A stretch of 64,000 bases of DNA, taken from contig LATX02000211.1 of the NCBI GenBank assembly GCA_001466705.2, positions 1,922,001 through 1,986,000 of the forward strand, read 5' to 3'. Both the position numbers and the translations under genes were made by a program. Shown one piece after another: positions 1 through 11,916 of this stretch. Source of the stretch: Moniliophthora roreri. Taxonomy: Eukaryota > Basidiomycota > Agaricomycetes > Agaricales > Marasmiaceae. Each line of letters starts with the position of its first letter. Position 1 is the stretch's first letter. Below the pieces are notes generated by a model. It saw nothing but the letters and a program-made list of their open reading frames with translations, ran no database searches and was not told the origin of the DNA.

Positions 1-3000
1 CCATGGGCGAATTCCATCTTCTAATGCCGACTTAACCACAGCCCTCATACTATCCCTTACGTCGTGTCCCTCCCAATCGACGTCTTGGTTTATACTGATC
101 CACGCATATCCAACTTTCCCGTTACTGGCAGCATTTCCACCAGTACCATTCCCGTTCCCAGCCACATCTCCGTCCCTATGGTTATTATGATTATTCTTCA
201 TCGAACGCAACCCGGCCTTGAAGTGGTCTGAAGCAGTGGGAATCACACGTCCGGGCAAATCCCCAAATAGCGTCGTGAACTGCCCAACACCACGAATGCT
301 TTGCGTACTTGTAGAAGGACCAGAAGTCGGCTTTCTTCTCAAACTTCCAAAGCCCCTCTTCAATCCACCACCTACTGTCCCCGCAGATGACGACGAATTT
401 GATCGCGACCTCGTGGGCGGCGGACTGGCCTCAACGTTCCTCAGCAACCTCTCAGACGCCTCCCAAATCTCCTTCCCGCCTACAGTGTCGAGCACAGCAT
501 CAAACACATCTCCATCTCCAATCAACTGCTCGATTACTCTAACCACCGCTCCTCGACCCTCATCATCTACACCAGCTACACCAGTACCAGCATCATCAAA
601 GATAACTTCGTCACCGCCCCAACCTCTGATACGATCTTCAATAGTGATCATGATGGCCTTTTCTTCTTCCTCGCTCTGAAAATCGTCAGGAACAGAAGCG
701 TGTACGGTGACTTTCCAACCCTTTTTGGCCAACATCTGTGTAGCGATAGCACCGACACCATCGTGGCCTCTGAGAACGAGTGCTCGTCGTCTTCGTTCTG
801 GGTACCGGTCCAAGAACGAAAAGGAAAATGTCCGGACAGCTCTGTAAGCCTGAACACCACATAACGGTAAGAGCGCCAATTCCTCCAAGGTCATTTGTGA
901 ATCTTTTAATCTACTCGAGGCGACACGCGATGAAACTGAGGTAGAGCGTGAAAGACTGTTTAGTGTAGAGGGTGTAGATGGAACGTAGACTGGATATCGG
1001 GACGAATGCGGATGTGAAGATGATTTGAAAATAGATGGCGAGGTGTCCGAGGTATCCCTGGTCGAATTCCCGGCGGTCTCGTCATCGTTGTCTCGGGAAG
1101 TTGGATCTGTAAGTGCAGATGGAGGAAGTGCGGGGTGTGGTATGCGGACGATTCTGTGTCGATCAACAACGATGAATTCCTGGAGTGCTCCACACTGATA
1201 AGGATTGCAAGATCAACATCAGTACAGCTGCATATAGGGACGCGCTTACCTTTTTAACATCTAGCAGCCCAATCACCCACTCTCCTTTCCGAACGACATC
1301 GTCGCTGACTTCGAACCCACATTCTAGCACTCTCCCCACAAAACTTCTACCAGGAATAAATCCAACCTCAGGTGTGGGTGTCCGGCCGCTACTCGGTGTA
1401 GGACTAGCTGGAATTCGACCACCAGATTCGTCATTTTGACTTCCACCCTTCCCCTTCCGCCGACTAGCCATACTCATGGAACGCATCAAGCCACCTCCAG
1501 GCCGCCCAGGCCCAGTCTCACTCGTACTCCTCCTCTCTTGTCCGCTTGGCCTAGCCTTGGAAGAGTCCTCTGAGCCCCCAATACTTGTACTCGTACTTTT
1601 CGGACTAGAAGCTGAAATGGGCACAACACCACACAACTTCGCATCTACACCATCCACACCAACTGCCCATACCTGTACCAATACACTCCCCTCGGGCACG
1701 TTACTCGGCGGCTTGCGATAACTTGTGAACGAGAGCGGGCTTTCACGCTTTCCTTTCCCTTTACTACTCCTACTCGTCCCAGGCATACTCACCATCTTTT
1801 TCGTCTTGCTCCTTCCCAAAAATGAGCCCAATAACCCCGATTTCGTATTCCCATCCGAATTGGCACCGCCTCTACCAATACCCTTTGTAACCTCCACAGT
1901 CGCCATCGTCGTCTGCGCTACACCACTTCTCGTTAGATCAACCTTGCCATCTCCGCTTCCTACAACGTCCAACCCCGCAAACAGACTACTCATCCGTTTA
2001 TTGGTGGCATTACTGAATGCGGGCTGAGGCGCTCGTGGAAGCGTCAGGGAAGTATACCCAGGCGTGCCGTACGAGGGTAATGAAGGCGAGGTATATGATG
2101 AACTCGAGGAGGACGAAGGCAGATTAAAATTATTAAAATCATCCAACTCGTCTTCTTCATATAATTTTGAAAGGTCTTCGAGGGATCTAGACTTGCGGCG
2201 TGAAAGATTCGGGCGGGCCATGGTCCCATGATGTCTTCGACGTGACGTTGACGTCGAGGTAGAGGAAGAGGCGGATAACTGAGACATTAACGTACTACCT
2301 GACGACGAAGGCGTAGTACTAGATTGCTTCGAGCTGGGTGATGAGTGGGTCGGTGGTCTTTCTCGAAGGGGAGAAGAGACCAGAGGTGCATTGATTAGCA
2401 CATTGCTTTTGGGAATACTGTAATGGACAGCTTCTTCTTCCTCCTCGAGTAAAGCAGTCATGCTCATCATAATGCTAGGATTGGTCTTTGATAAGGATTT
2501 GGCGATGTTTTTGCGTGGTCCTGGTGCAGAAGGTTGGGGCATCACGGGTGCGCTGGGTGTTCTGGTTGGACCTTGGGGATGGACAGGAGGATTGGTGTAT
2601 AAGGTTTCGGTGACTGTCGAAGACGACGAAGAAGACGAGCCATACGAGGCGGGCCTCGTCGGTTTCTTTTTGGTTGTTGAGGTCGATTTGGACGAGGGTA
2701 GGAAAGGCCCCTGCTGAGCCTTTGACAAAGTATTCGATGACGGCGGGACAAGCCATCTCACATCCTTGGCCCAATCATCGCCCGCGTGCGTTCCCATCCT
2801 GCCATTCGTCGCAACATTAACTCCTCCAGAGCCCTTGGCCGCCTTCTTCGGCTTTCCTGAAGAACTGCGATACTTGTCCATCTGTGTGGACCCATAATCA
2901 GATGGCGGAGGGCTAGTAAGTTTTGTAGATTCCGTATTGGGAGAAGAATCAGCCGAGAATAGAGAATGTCCATCTAGCGAATTCGAGGCGACAGAAGTCG

Positions 3001-3684
3001 TAGATAATGAACTAACCGACCGTCCAGGTAGCGGTGTCCTTGTCGCAATTGTTGAATCGTTCATGTCTGATTTGCTCTTCTTTCTGCTGATATTCTGTGA
3101 GTCTCGAGGGACTTCCGATAAGGGTGAGGGTTGTGGTGAATGCGAGGATGAATCCAAACCGAGAGTTGTAGTCGATGCAACAGAAACTCTTGGTGAGGAT
3201 TTGGGGGTATAGTACACGTCTGCACTCTCGTCTTCGCTCAGTGTACTCGAACTTGGGTTTCTCTGGACTCGGGCAGGTGGTGGTTGACTTCCAAGTTCAG
3301 GTTGCGCCTGGGCCGAATCGGAATCCTTTCCCATCATCATTACGCCCTGACGCACGCAATTCTCATCGTGTAATAGACAGAAGTTTTAGCATGACTTACA
3401 TTATTACCCTTTTCCTCAGCGCCCTCCCTATCTCCTGCACTCGTTATCGCGGCAGAAGGAGTAAAATGTCCATGCCCGTTAAGCGGTGGCATGTAGGCAT
3501 GTACAGCAGAAACCGTGCCGACGTTCGCTTCGGAGGCTACACGGAGCATGTGTTGTCGTGAAGAGTAATAATCCCTTTCTTTCGGGAATGAATACGACTG
3601 AGACGGTCGCCTGAGCAGCGTCTGCATAAAAGTGGGCTTCGTCATTGTCGGCAAAGGCGACAACGACGAGGAGGTGGACGCCAA
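1..3684 (-). CDS. Zinc-type MDR (GroES-like) oxidoreductase with long disordered N-terminus, 3' end off window
   Basis: Medium-chain dehydrogenase/reductase-like protein; substrate unknown. Exon 1 runs 3684-3400, then a 53-base intron (donor GTAAGT, acceptor CAG) leads to exon 2 at 3346-1250. A 55-base intron follows, and exon 3 runs from 1194 open to the window edge. The first ~640 residues are Ser/Pro/Thr-rich and look disordered. A GroES-like segment follows (VLVQVWAVG ... PGRSFVGRVLE ... GEWVIGLL). Exon 3 carries the cofactor-binding half with GHDGVGAIATQMLAKKGWKV, then VFDAVLDTVGG. The glycine motif is GHDGVGA rather than the classical MDR form, and long Ser/Gly-rich inserts interrupt the Rossmann half, so cofactor use is uncertain. 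Domain call is firm; function is not. The stop codon lies outside the window. Confidence 0.75.
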
Positions 3685-3835
3685 AAAATGGCAGATGGCG
3701 GTGCAATTGCCGAATTATTCAATTTTTCAGCGAAAATTATCCGACTGAGCCGGTAACAACATGACGTAGTTATAGGTGCTCGACATTAGCCACCTCGATC
3801 GGTTGCAAGACACCATCTTCGAGAACATAGTCTAC

Positions 3836-6119
3836 TCAAAGCCTTACATTTGGCGGGAACCTTTTCATAGCCTGCCTCACCCCAAGATCTCCCAAGACAT
3901 CCTCAGCCCCGGCCAGAACTATACAAATGAATGATGAGTACCACAGAACATATATAACTGCAACAACCTTTAGACTTACTTGCATCGAAGCCCGATGTAC
4001 GGTGATACTGTCAGAGAAATGCCGTGATCAGAGTAAAACCTACTCCACACCAAAATGAAAAAACATGTGCGTACGTTCTCTATCAGTTTTCCCATTCCCC
4101 CAGTCGTAAGCCCCCTTCCTCCGAACACCTGCTGAGCGTCTGGAAAGGACCAGTCAGACGAGAAGCCGAAAAACGCAGTTCCAAAGTATACAAACCTTCA
4201 GCAGTCTCTCTCCCAGCTTTCGAGACAAACCTGTATGATGTAGAATGCCATTCATCGTCAATCCACCCCAACGTACTCAATGCTTACTGTTTTAACAGCC
4301 CTATCTGTCCCGCCAGCTTACTCGACATCTCGTTATACGACATCTGCAGTATTGAATCAGCTCAATGCACGACCAAAAATAGCGAAAACGACTAACATTA
4401 TTCATCTGATACGTGATTGACTCTAACCAGTTTTGGCACGCCTCAATTCTCTGGATCATCGCACCTAGCTTGGCCCTAATTACTGCCTGCGAAGCCAATG
4501 GCTTACCAAAGACAATGCGCTGCGAGGACCACCTACAACGAAAGACGTTGAATTATCTTTTTTCTACAATGAAAGAGACACTCACTTTAGACATTCCTCC
4601 ACAATAACCCGTTGAGCACCAATACTACACGCGGTAACCATCCACCGCTCATGGTTAAAGTTACTCAGAATAACCGAAAGCCCATTCCCAATTTTACCCA
4701 ACGTATTCGCCACGGGTACACGAACCTTGTCAAACGTAACATAGGCCGTTCCAGCAGTAGGTGAATACGCTGTCTTGATAGGTTTCGTGGTGACACCTTC
4801 TCCTCTTGGTATGAGTAGAACAGTCAACCCTTTCTGCATCGCATGTCAGCTGGACTCGAGAAAGTATTGGCTCAGCTTGCTCACCTCAGTCTTACACCCG
4901 GTCGTGAAATAATCAGCAAATGTCCCATTCGTAATCCATTTCTTCGTGCCAGTAACAACCCAGTAGTCCCCATCTCTAATAGCGGTCGTTTGTAACCCAC
5001 TAACGTCGCTCCCTGCGAATGCTTCCGTGATAGCTAGCGCGATATACTTCTTTCCAGAAAGAACCTAGGGACATAGAGTGAATAGTTGACTACAGGATAA
5101 CTGACAACACATACTTCCGGAACGACTTTGGCCTGAAGTTCAGGCGAACCATAATTCCATATGGGGGGAAGACCAATCACAGCACCGTTGAGAAGACCAT
5201 CAGTGAAACCTCGAGTACCGAAGCGCGACATTTCAATATTTAATATGAGCTGGATGCGTACGATGAACGACTGTTGGCTGTTGATATGAATTCATGTATT
5301 TGGTGGCTCACCTCATGGAAGTAGTCAAACTCTTCAGGCTTGACGATACCCCCAAGCAAAGTTCGTCCGTGTAAATGTTTACCGGGTCCGAGCCTCATCG
5401 CGATAAGATTAACTGCACTGAAGTGATTTGGTTGAATCATCGCAAAAGGTACGAATGCAGCAGGCAAGGGGGACGTACGCCATCTTATCCACAACCTCCT
5501 GCGAGATCCTCTTTCCACTCTCTTCACACCTTAGCGCTTCAGGTTTGATAACCTCCTCAAAGAACCTTCTTACTTCCCTCTGGAATTTCCTGTGTCCATC
5601 GCTATAGTACGGACTATGATAGCCGTCTGCGAGCCAGGTTGCTTCGCCGTAGGGTACTTTGGACAGCGTACCCGGTTGCGGTGGGGGGATAGTTTCTTCT
5701 TGTCCTTGAACGACACCAATTTGAAGCCGGGCGTATTGAGGTCGGAGGAGGACTTCGTGGCGATGTAAACCAAAAAAGGTGTCTGTTGCATCCTGGCCGG
5801 CTAGATTGAACATACAGGTTAGAGGTGAGATGAAGCTAACTGATCTGGTACGTACCAACACCTTCTGCGTACAAGACGTTCGAACCTCCGGGATGGAGGT
5901 CTGCGAACCTGGAAATATCGTAGACTTTTGAGTCTATGATTATCCACTGTTTGGTATTTAGCACTCGGTTCGTTCTCCAGAATGTTTGTGGAAATTCCTA
6001 CGAGATCTCCCTCCTTGTTATGCTGTAGATGCAACCATCAGAAACCCATCCAGCCAAGGGATAAATCTAATTCTAACCTGAGCTACCTCCTCGACTGTGA
6101 ATTGCTTCTTGCTGGACAT
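3836..6119 (-). CDS. Cytochrome b5 - acyl-CoA dehydrogenase fusion
   Basis: FAD-dependent acyl-CoA dehydrogenase with an N-terminal haem domain, a fusion common in fungi; it probably desaturates an acyl-CoA and passes electrons through the b5 domain. About 14 exons join in frame. The start is SSKKQFTVEEVAQ, followed by the b5 core WIIIDSKVYDISRF, the haem ligand motif HPGG, and the second ligand in FFGLHRHE. The dehydrogenase part shows the signature AITEAFAGSDVSGLQTTA, then NGLSVILSNFNHERW, and FGGRGLT near the end. The protein ends PPNVRL, with TGA at 3838-3836; VRL is only a marginal PTS1, so the compartment is unresolved. It is divergent from the aldehyde dehydrogenase at 6817, suggesting a shared promoter and a common lipid-oxidation role. 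I see no broken motif. Confidence 0.9.
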
Positions 6120-6816
6120 CGTGGTGGTCGGTGGAAAGAGACAGGGCAGGGCAGGACAGGGCCCTCTTCGGCATCTCATTCACGAACAAAGCTCTGTCTC
6201 CGATTGGCTGGCGAGCACTTTCATGTGTTTTTCCTTTTCCGTCGGGATGAAGACCAAAAATAGAGCCTGTGTGGAAGCGAATTTAAACTTCGTCAAATGA
6301 ACGCAACTCCCATGGGCGATGTATATCCTTGTCCTTGTTCTCCCACCATCTTACAGTCGAAATTCGTTCCAAAGGCTCACGATGCGTCGTTTCTCATAGC
6401 GCCATACTTATAGTGACCGAGGCATGGAGACAGAATGGTGCATTCCTATCTTGTGGGCTGAAACTGGGCAGATGATAATGAGGAGTACTACTTCTGAGCA
6501 AGGTAGACTGTGGTCGACTTGAGGTGAGTGCTCGGTCAACTTTCCTTCCCCTTGACGTGAAAAATGTGCTCAATGTTGGCGATTTCTGAACTCTATTCAC
6601 TGCAAGACCGTTCAAGCCCGAACTGTACATAGTCTGCCCGAGTCCCCGGAGTTGGCCTAGTCAGCGTCGGTACTTTTGTTTTGTCATGATTCCAAGTCCT
6701 TCTAGAGGTCTGATCATGCGCCGCACGTTACGTGGGAGGAAATGGACCAATCCAGGATTAATACTGTTTCTTAAATACCCGTTGACGAGTTGTAGCGTCC
6801 TCACCCTACTGCCGCC
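6120..6816. promoter_or_regulatory. Shared divergent promoter region between acyl-CoA and aldehyde dehydrogenases
   Basis: About 700 bases separate the two start codons, which face away from each other. No supported gene lies here; the open frames at 6394-6630 and 6661-6906 have no recognisable domain and no splice partner. The region therefore most likely holds both promoters and 5' leaders. I cannot assign a specific transcription factor site with confidence. Confidence 0.5.
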
Positions 6817-8680
6817 ATGAGCTACACACCCATCCCTGAAATCCCTAAGGTGAGTCGTGAAATCCATTCTTGCGGGGTCCTCTTTTAACCGGTTCCGTAG
6901 ATTCATGAGGCATTGCGAAAGACGTTCCTAACGCGCGTTACCTACCCCCTGGAATGGCGGCAGCAACAGCTGCTGCAGGTGGCTCGAATGCTGCAGGAAA
7001 ATCACAAAGCCTTCGCCGATGCTCTGCAACAGGATCTTGGGAGGCCCTATCTTGAGTCATACATGAACGAAATCAACGCCATCATCGAAAGATCCCTCAT
7101 CTCTGTAAAACAGCTGCCAGATTGGGCCAAAGACGAGGACAAGTCTAATGATGTACCGGAATGGCAGAAGGACTGGAAGCCGAGGGTACACAGGTCACCT
7201 AAGGGTGTAGTACTCATAATCGCTCCTTGGAATTATCCTGTCATCCTTTCTCTTCAACCTCTAATCGGAGCCATTGCCGCCGGCTGTCCTGCTGTTCTCA
7301 AGCCGTCCGAGGTCGCATCTCACGTCAGCTCGACGCTTGCTGAATACATCCCCAAGTACCTCGATAAAAGCGCATACCAGGTCGTCACTGGCGGTGTTTC
7401 GGAGACCACCAGGCTTCTCGAGTTGAAGTGGGATCACAGTGCGTCTGCGGAGAGCTCCACCATTTGTTGAAACTCATCCTCACCCAGTCTTCTATACCGG
7501 AAATGGCGCCATTGCTCGCATCATCGCTGCTGCAGCTGCCAAGCACCTGACACCTCTTACTCTAGAACTTGGAGGCAAATCCCCCGTTATCGTCGACCCT
7601 GCAACCGACCTCGACATTGCGGCCAAGCGTATCCTGTTTGGCAAGACATCCAATGCAGGCCAGGTATTCATATTTCACACCTCACCAATCTAATCTCAGA
7701 TCTGCTGACCATGATATCCGACATTTAGATCTGCGTCTCACCCGACTACGTCCTCCTCCCAACCTCTTCAGACCCGACCGCACGCGACAGATTCGTTCAA
7801 GCACTTAAGAAAGCCTATGCTGAGTGTTTCCCGGACCAGGGTCCCCTCGACTCACCGCATTATTCTCGCATCATCAACCCAGCGCACTATACCCGCATCA
7901 CATCTCTCCTCGAGCGTACCAAAGGAAAAATTGTCCTTGGGGGAGGCAAGGACTCAAAAAAATGCAAGATCGAGCCGACTGTTTTCGTAGACGTTGAAGA
8001 TGGCGACGCATTGTTGGAAGGTGAAAATTTCGCTCCGTGTTTACCAATTGTAACTGTTGGTACGGTTGAAGAAGCTGTTGAGCGGATCAACAAGAGGGAT
8101 CATCCCTTGGTTCTGTACGTGTTCACGCAGGATGAAAAGTTTAAGACGTATGGTGCGTCATGCAGTCATTCTTTCTCTACTTTTCTTGCTGATAGATGTC
8201 GTTTAGTTCGCGATAACACCATAAGCGGCGGAATTGTATATAACGATACTTTCATGCAGTTGGCCGGTATGATGACTATATTCTCGTCATCTTCTTCTCA
8301 TAGAATATCATAACAGTGAATGAACTTCCATTCGGCGGCGTGGGCGAATCCGGATGTATGTCTTCGGGCTTATCTCTTCCGACCCTCTGGATCTTATTGT
8401 TATTTCATTCCTCTAGATGGACGTCAAGTCCTTCGATATACCTATGAGTTATTCAGTTATCAACGGTCATCTGTGGATATACCGTACACGTGAGTTTCGC
8501 TTTCTCGTGGTTATCTCTACTCCTATGATTGTACGGTTAACATTAATTCTGATTTCCATGTACAGAATTGAACCAGGACTCGCAATGCGGTACCCACCAT
8601 ATACCCCGGAGAAATTCGAACAAGCCTGTTCAAGATGGTTGCAAGTCAAGATACCACTGTCTCCAGCAGACCTTAAGTGA
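6817..8680 (+). CDS. Class 3 aldehyde dehydrogenase, fatty-aldehyde type (Hfd1/ALDH3-like)
   Basis: NAD(P)-dependent oxidation of aldehydes, probably long-chain fatty aldehydes, to acids. Eight exons join in frame: 6817-6849, 6901-7438, 7488-7663, 7729-8152, 8207-8266, 8317-8355, 8417-8489 and 8566-8680. The ALDH3 pattern is clear: [20 protein letters not shown], the catalytic Glu in LELGGKSP, the catalytic Cys in NAGQICVSPDY (the codon just after the third intron), and [14 protein letters not shown]. The start ATG sits in GCCGCCATGA, a good initiation context. The C-terminus SPADLK has no peroxisomal tag and I see no clear C-terminal anchor. It is divergent from the acyl-CoA dehydrogenase; the two activities could act one after the other in fatty aldehyde or alkane/alcohol breakdown (inference). 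Confidence 0.92.
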
Positions 8681-9274
8681 TGATGGGTGATGTACTATGT
8701 GATTGTAATATGAGTATTCCACTACTTCCTATGTACTATACCTTATGAACATTGCTTGCGACTGGAAAGGCCTAAGGTTACTGACAAAAATGGACATTGA
8801 AGGACAGGCTGCAGCCTTAGTAATCCTATAATAAGCAATAATTACATTGCTCCCTTCTTACTATTGACATAAGAAAACTGGTATCTGGGGTCCACACATG
8901 GTAGCAACCGAAATTGTGTTCATCATAACCCTTGCCAAATGAAGTGTTTGACAGCTAGTCCGGGCGGCCCATCAGCAAACCTGCCAGGCGCTTGCCGGCT
9001 TTTTACCGCTTTTAGGCATTTGCCGGTGTCTTCCGGCAGTCAAGTGCCCCAATTATCCCACTTTTCCCACTCACACTCGTTTTGGGCCATTCCATTTGCA
9101 ATACACCCTGACTGTAAGTTTTATTGAATATATTCACATTTGGATAAAGGAGGGATGACAGAAAGTCAGTCCAGTATGCTGGCAGCTTTTTTGGGCTCAG
9201 ACCTAACTTGCAGCATCTCACTTTTTGGCCAGAAATTCCTAAAAAAAAAAGGTGAGAAAAGGTAACCAAAATCA
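8681..9274. other. Intergenic stretch with GC-rich CCGG-containing patch
   Basis: No coding frame is supported. At roughly 8958-9040 there is a short GC-rich patch with repeated GCCGG words, unlike the AT-rich DNA on either side. A perfect small hairpin lies inside it at 9021-9038. It sits just before the CpG-free block and could mark an edge of an old insertion, but no target-site duplication or terminal repeat was found. Confidence 0.35.
9021..9038. repeat. Perfect 6-bp stem hairpin with 6-base loop
   Basis: The arms TGCCGG and CCGGCA are exact inverse complements around the loop TGTCTT. It stands in the CCGG-rich patch just before the CpG-free block. Such hairpins occur near transposon ends, but nothing else here proves that. 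Confidence 0.4.
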
Positions 9275-10606
9275 CGTGCTAGGTTTTTTGATGCCTCTTC
9301 TTGGCATTGAAACATCTTGTTTTAGGCACAGATATATGTAGCAAATTTTTGAATGGCTCCAAGTGTGTTGATAAATTTATAGATAGTTACTGGGTGTCTG
9401 GGGTCCAGGTCACTGGGTTGGCTTATTAACTTCCCTTATCTCTTTCTTGCTCTTCTTCATCCATTTACACTACTATTGCCATATTCTCTCAAGCCTCAAA
9501 GTTCTTTATCACTCTCATCCAGGTATGTTAACAAAGCTGTGGATCTATCTATATATTATTGATTTGCTTTAAAATTCTTATATTCTAATAATTGACAACT
9601 CTATTTCTGTTGAGACTCTGCTAGCACAACAGAGTTGTTTACAATTAGTGCTGTTTTTACCATTTGAAATACATTTCTTCTTGTTAATTTAAAGCTTTCT
9701 AGTCATTTCACTTTGTTATTCTCTGACACTCTTTCTTCACAGTGCTATCTCTCTATTCTATCACATTTTCTGAAGTGGCCTTCTTGTGCAAACAGTACTC
9801 TTTCCTCTGATTGGAAGACACATTCAATTACTGTGACATAAGTATCAGGTATGTTTATGCTTTCCTTAATGTGATACTGGGGTATTTCATTTGATTCAGA
9901 TGATCTGTAACCTGCAACCTTTTCATCTGGATGTGGCAATTCAAGTGGAGGGCTGGCAGTCTGTGGCTGCTGGAAATCAATACCAAAACTGCCAAATTTG
10001 ACAAGTTTCAGAAGTTACAGTCCAGGTGAATTTGGATGGGCCTTTTGAGATGCCACAAAGACCTTGTGACATGTGACCATCTGAATTGAATAGAATACCC
10101 CAGTGTCAAATCCTTTCCAGAAAAATCTCATTCCTCCCCTCTAGAATGGCAGCTACCACAGCAGAAGCCAATGTGCTTGGAATATGGACAGTCTTAGATG
10201 AAAACTCATCTGGCTCAGAAGATGAGCTGGACCAGCTGGCAGTCTTTCAGAATCCTAGTAGGGAGACACTTTCACCAGCAACAAAGCTGCTTGCCTCTGG
10301 TTCTCTTCAGAGCATATTAGAGGGTATATTTATATAGGTACTTTTATCTAATCCACAGCTGACTCTTTTGTCTTATAAATACAGATACAAGGAAACCAAA
10401 AAAGTCCAAGCTTCTGGAAAGTTCAGCTAAACCCCAAGGAAATGTATCTAGTAAGTTTATTTGTATTACATACCTTGTCTCAGCAGGAACTGACTTGATG
10501 GCAGTGGAACTGAGCACAAAGCCCAGCTCTCAGTGGCATGACTCTGATTCTGAAGTGGAGCAGGGAACCAGTTCCTGGAGATTCAGAGGGCATGTTGAAA
10601 ATGCCA
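9275..10606. repeat. CpG-free block, possibly a mobile-element-derived segment
   Basis: Reading base by base I find no CG dinucleotide between the CG at about 9274 and the one at about 10607, whereas flanking genes have many. The block is also AT-rich in its first 800 bases. It contains the first two exons and the start of the third exon of the gene at 10146-11916. Loss of CpG is the usual mark of long-term cytosine methylation, which in basidiomycetes is concentrated on transposons. No transposase, LTR or terminal inverted repeat is visible, so the origin is inference. Confidence 0.55.
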
Positions 10607-11916
10607 CGGGCTCTGTTGCCGGGCCTCAACGTCATTCGGTACACAGCCACACCAGGTTTGCATCCGACCGTGCATCCAACGGTAGCCCACACAGACAGTC
10701 TACGCTCGCAGATGCACTGTCTTCCGCCTTTATGAGAAATGCGGAAGCGCCATACCCGGAATCAGAAATTAAAACGCTGAAAACTCGACAAAATAGGCTC
10801 GGGGATGCATTCTCAGCTCCCGGTAGTCAAAGGCATCAGCGTAATGACAGGAATGCGGGTTTACGAAGAAGCCGGCGTCACCCTCTACCAATCTCGCAAG
10901 AAGAAATCGACGAGTATCTGGACGTTAATGTTGCACCTGTATCCTTTGGGGTTGCCAACACGAATGTCCCCAATCAGGACGCAGGAAGAGCATCAGAACT
11001 GGTCACGGCATTCAATCGACGTCACGTTCTCAGATCTATCTCCAAGCCAAAATCCACGCTTCCAAAACTGGCATGGAGTGCAACATCTCACGCCTACTTC
11101 AGCGAATCATACACTGCCGCGTATATAAATCGAGTTAGCGAATGGTTTGGCTCGGAGAGTATTGATCAAGTTGCAAAAATTGACGACCGGCTTGTATCAG
11201 TAAGTATATGCCGTACATGTCTTTGAAAATGAACAGATATCTGATATTATCTCCAAAAGATGCATCCCACACCTCAAATTCCACGCGTAATTCGTCCTGC
11301 AAGTCCTCTTAACTCCGGCGAACTTGCAAACAGTGACGAAAGCAGTTTTGAAGACACGCGTTCAGCTACACCGACACCTGCCGTTTTAGAACCTCTTGTG
11401 ACCGATTCTGTTCTTAACGGAACAAAGCGTGATGCTGGAGAAATGGGCGGGCAATATGTGAAAGAAACAGAAAGGCCAAAAACGACAGGCCTTTCCGACG
11501 TCCCCACTCTCGATGAAACCTGGTCTATTCAGGCACATACAAGACTTCTGGAGAAGTTGTTAAAAGGAAAGACAAAGCTCAGTGAAGATGTACCACGTTT
11601 GATTTTTTTTCTGCCTTGAAAACTGGCTCAATCTATCTTGACAGGAAGTAAAACTCATCAAAAAGTACTTGGGTACACTAGAAAGAGACGATCAGACGAC
11701 CATCTCCGTTGCATTCAAGGTAAGTCGCTAATGAGTGAGAATTTGATTCACCTACTCAAACGTATCAAGGCATGTCGCCAGGAAGACAAAAATGCTTTCC
11801 TGCGAACTCTTTCCCGGCTACTCGAATTGTCTGACCTTGGGGTGTCAGAAATGGACGATAAGAAGATTAGGAATTCCGCGGCTGCCATTCTCAAGACTTA
11901 TGACGCTGCTGATTGA
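10146..11916 (+). CDS. Hypothetical protein with 5' exons inside the CpG-free block
   Basis: Unknown function. Six exons join in frame: 10146-10323, 10385-10450, 10484-11199, 11260-11589, 11645-11719 and 11782-11916, giving about 500 residues. Splice sites are good (for example GTAAGT at 10451 and 11200). The N-terminal half is acidic/Ser-rich and looks disordered (ENSSGSEDELDQL near residue 20, SDSEVEQ near 100). The middle is basic and low in structure. The last ~100 residues are predicted helical and charged (RLLEKLLKGKTKL ... NAFLRTLSRLLELSD ... NSAAAILKTYD). No family recognised. The odd point is composition: the first ~120 codons have no CpG, then codon use switches abruptly inside exon 3 to that of neighbouring genes. 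It may be a chimeric gene whose promoter and N-terminus came from a repeat. Existence as a gene is likely; exact start is less sure. Confidence 0.6.

Noticed and set aside
218..679. 153-codon plus-strand frame, Pro/Ser-rich
   Set aside because: Antisense shadow of exon 3 of the MDR gene, whose reading frame is continuous and carries the domain motifs.
9275..10606. Bacterial or viral insertion
   Set aside because: Good fungal introns lie inside the block, no viral or bacterial gene is present, and CpG loss is better explained by methylation.
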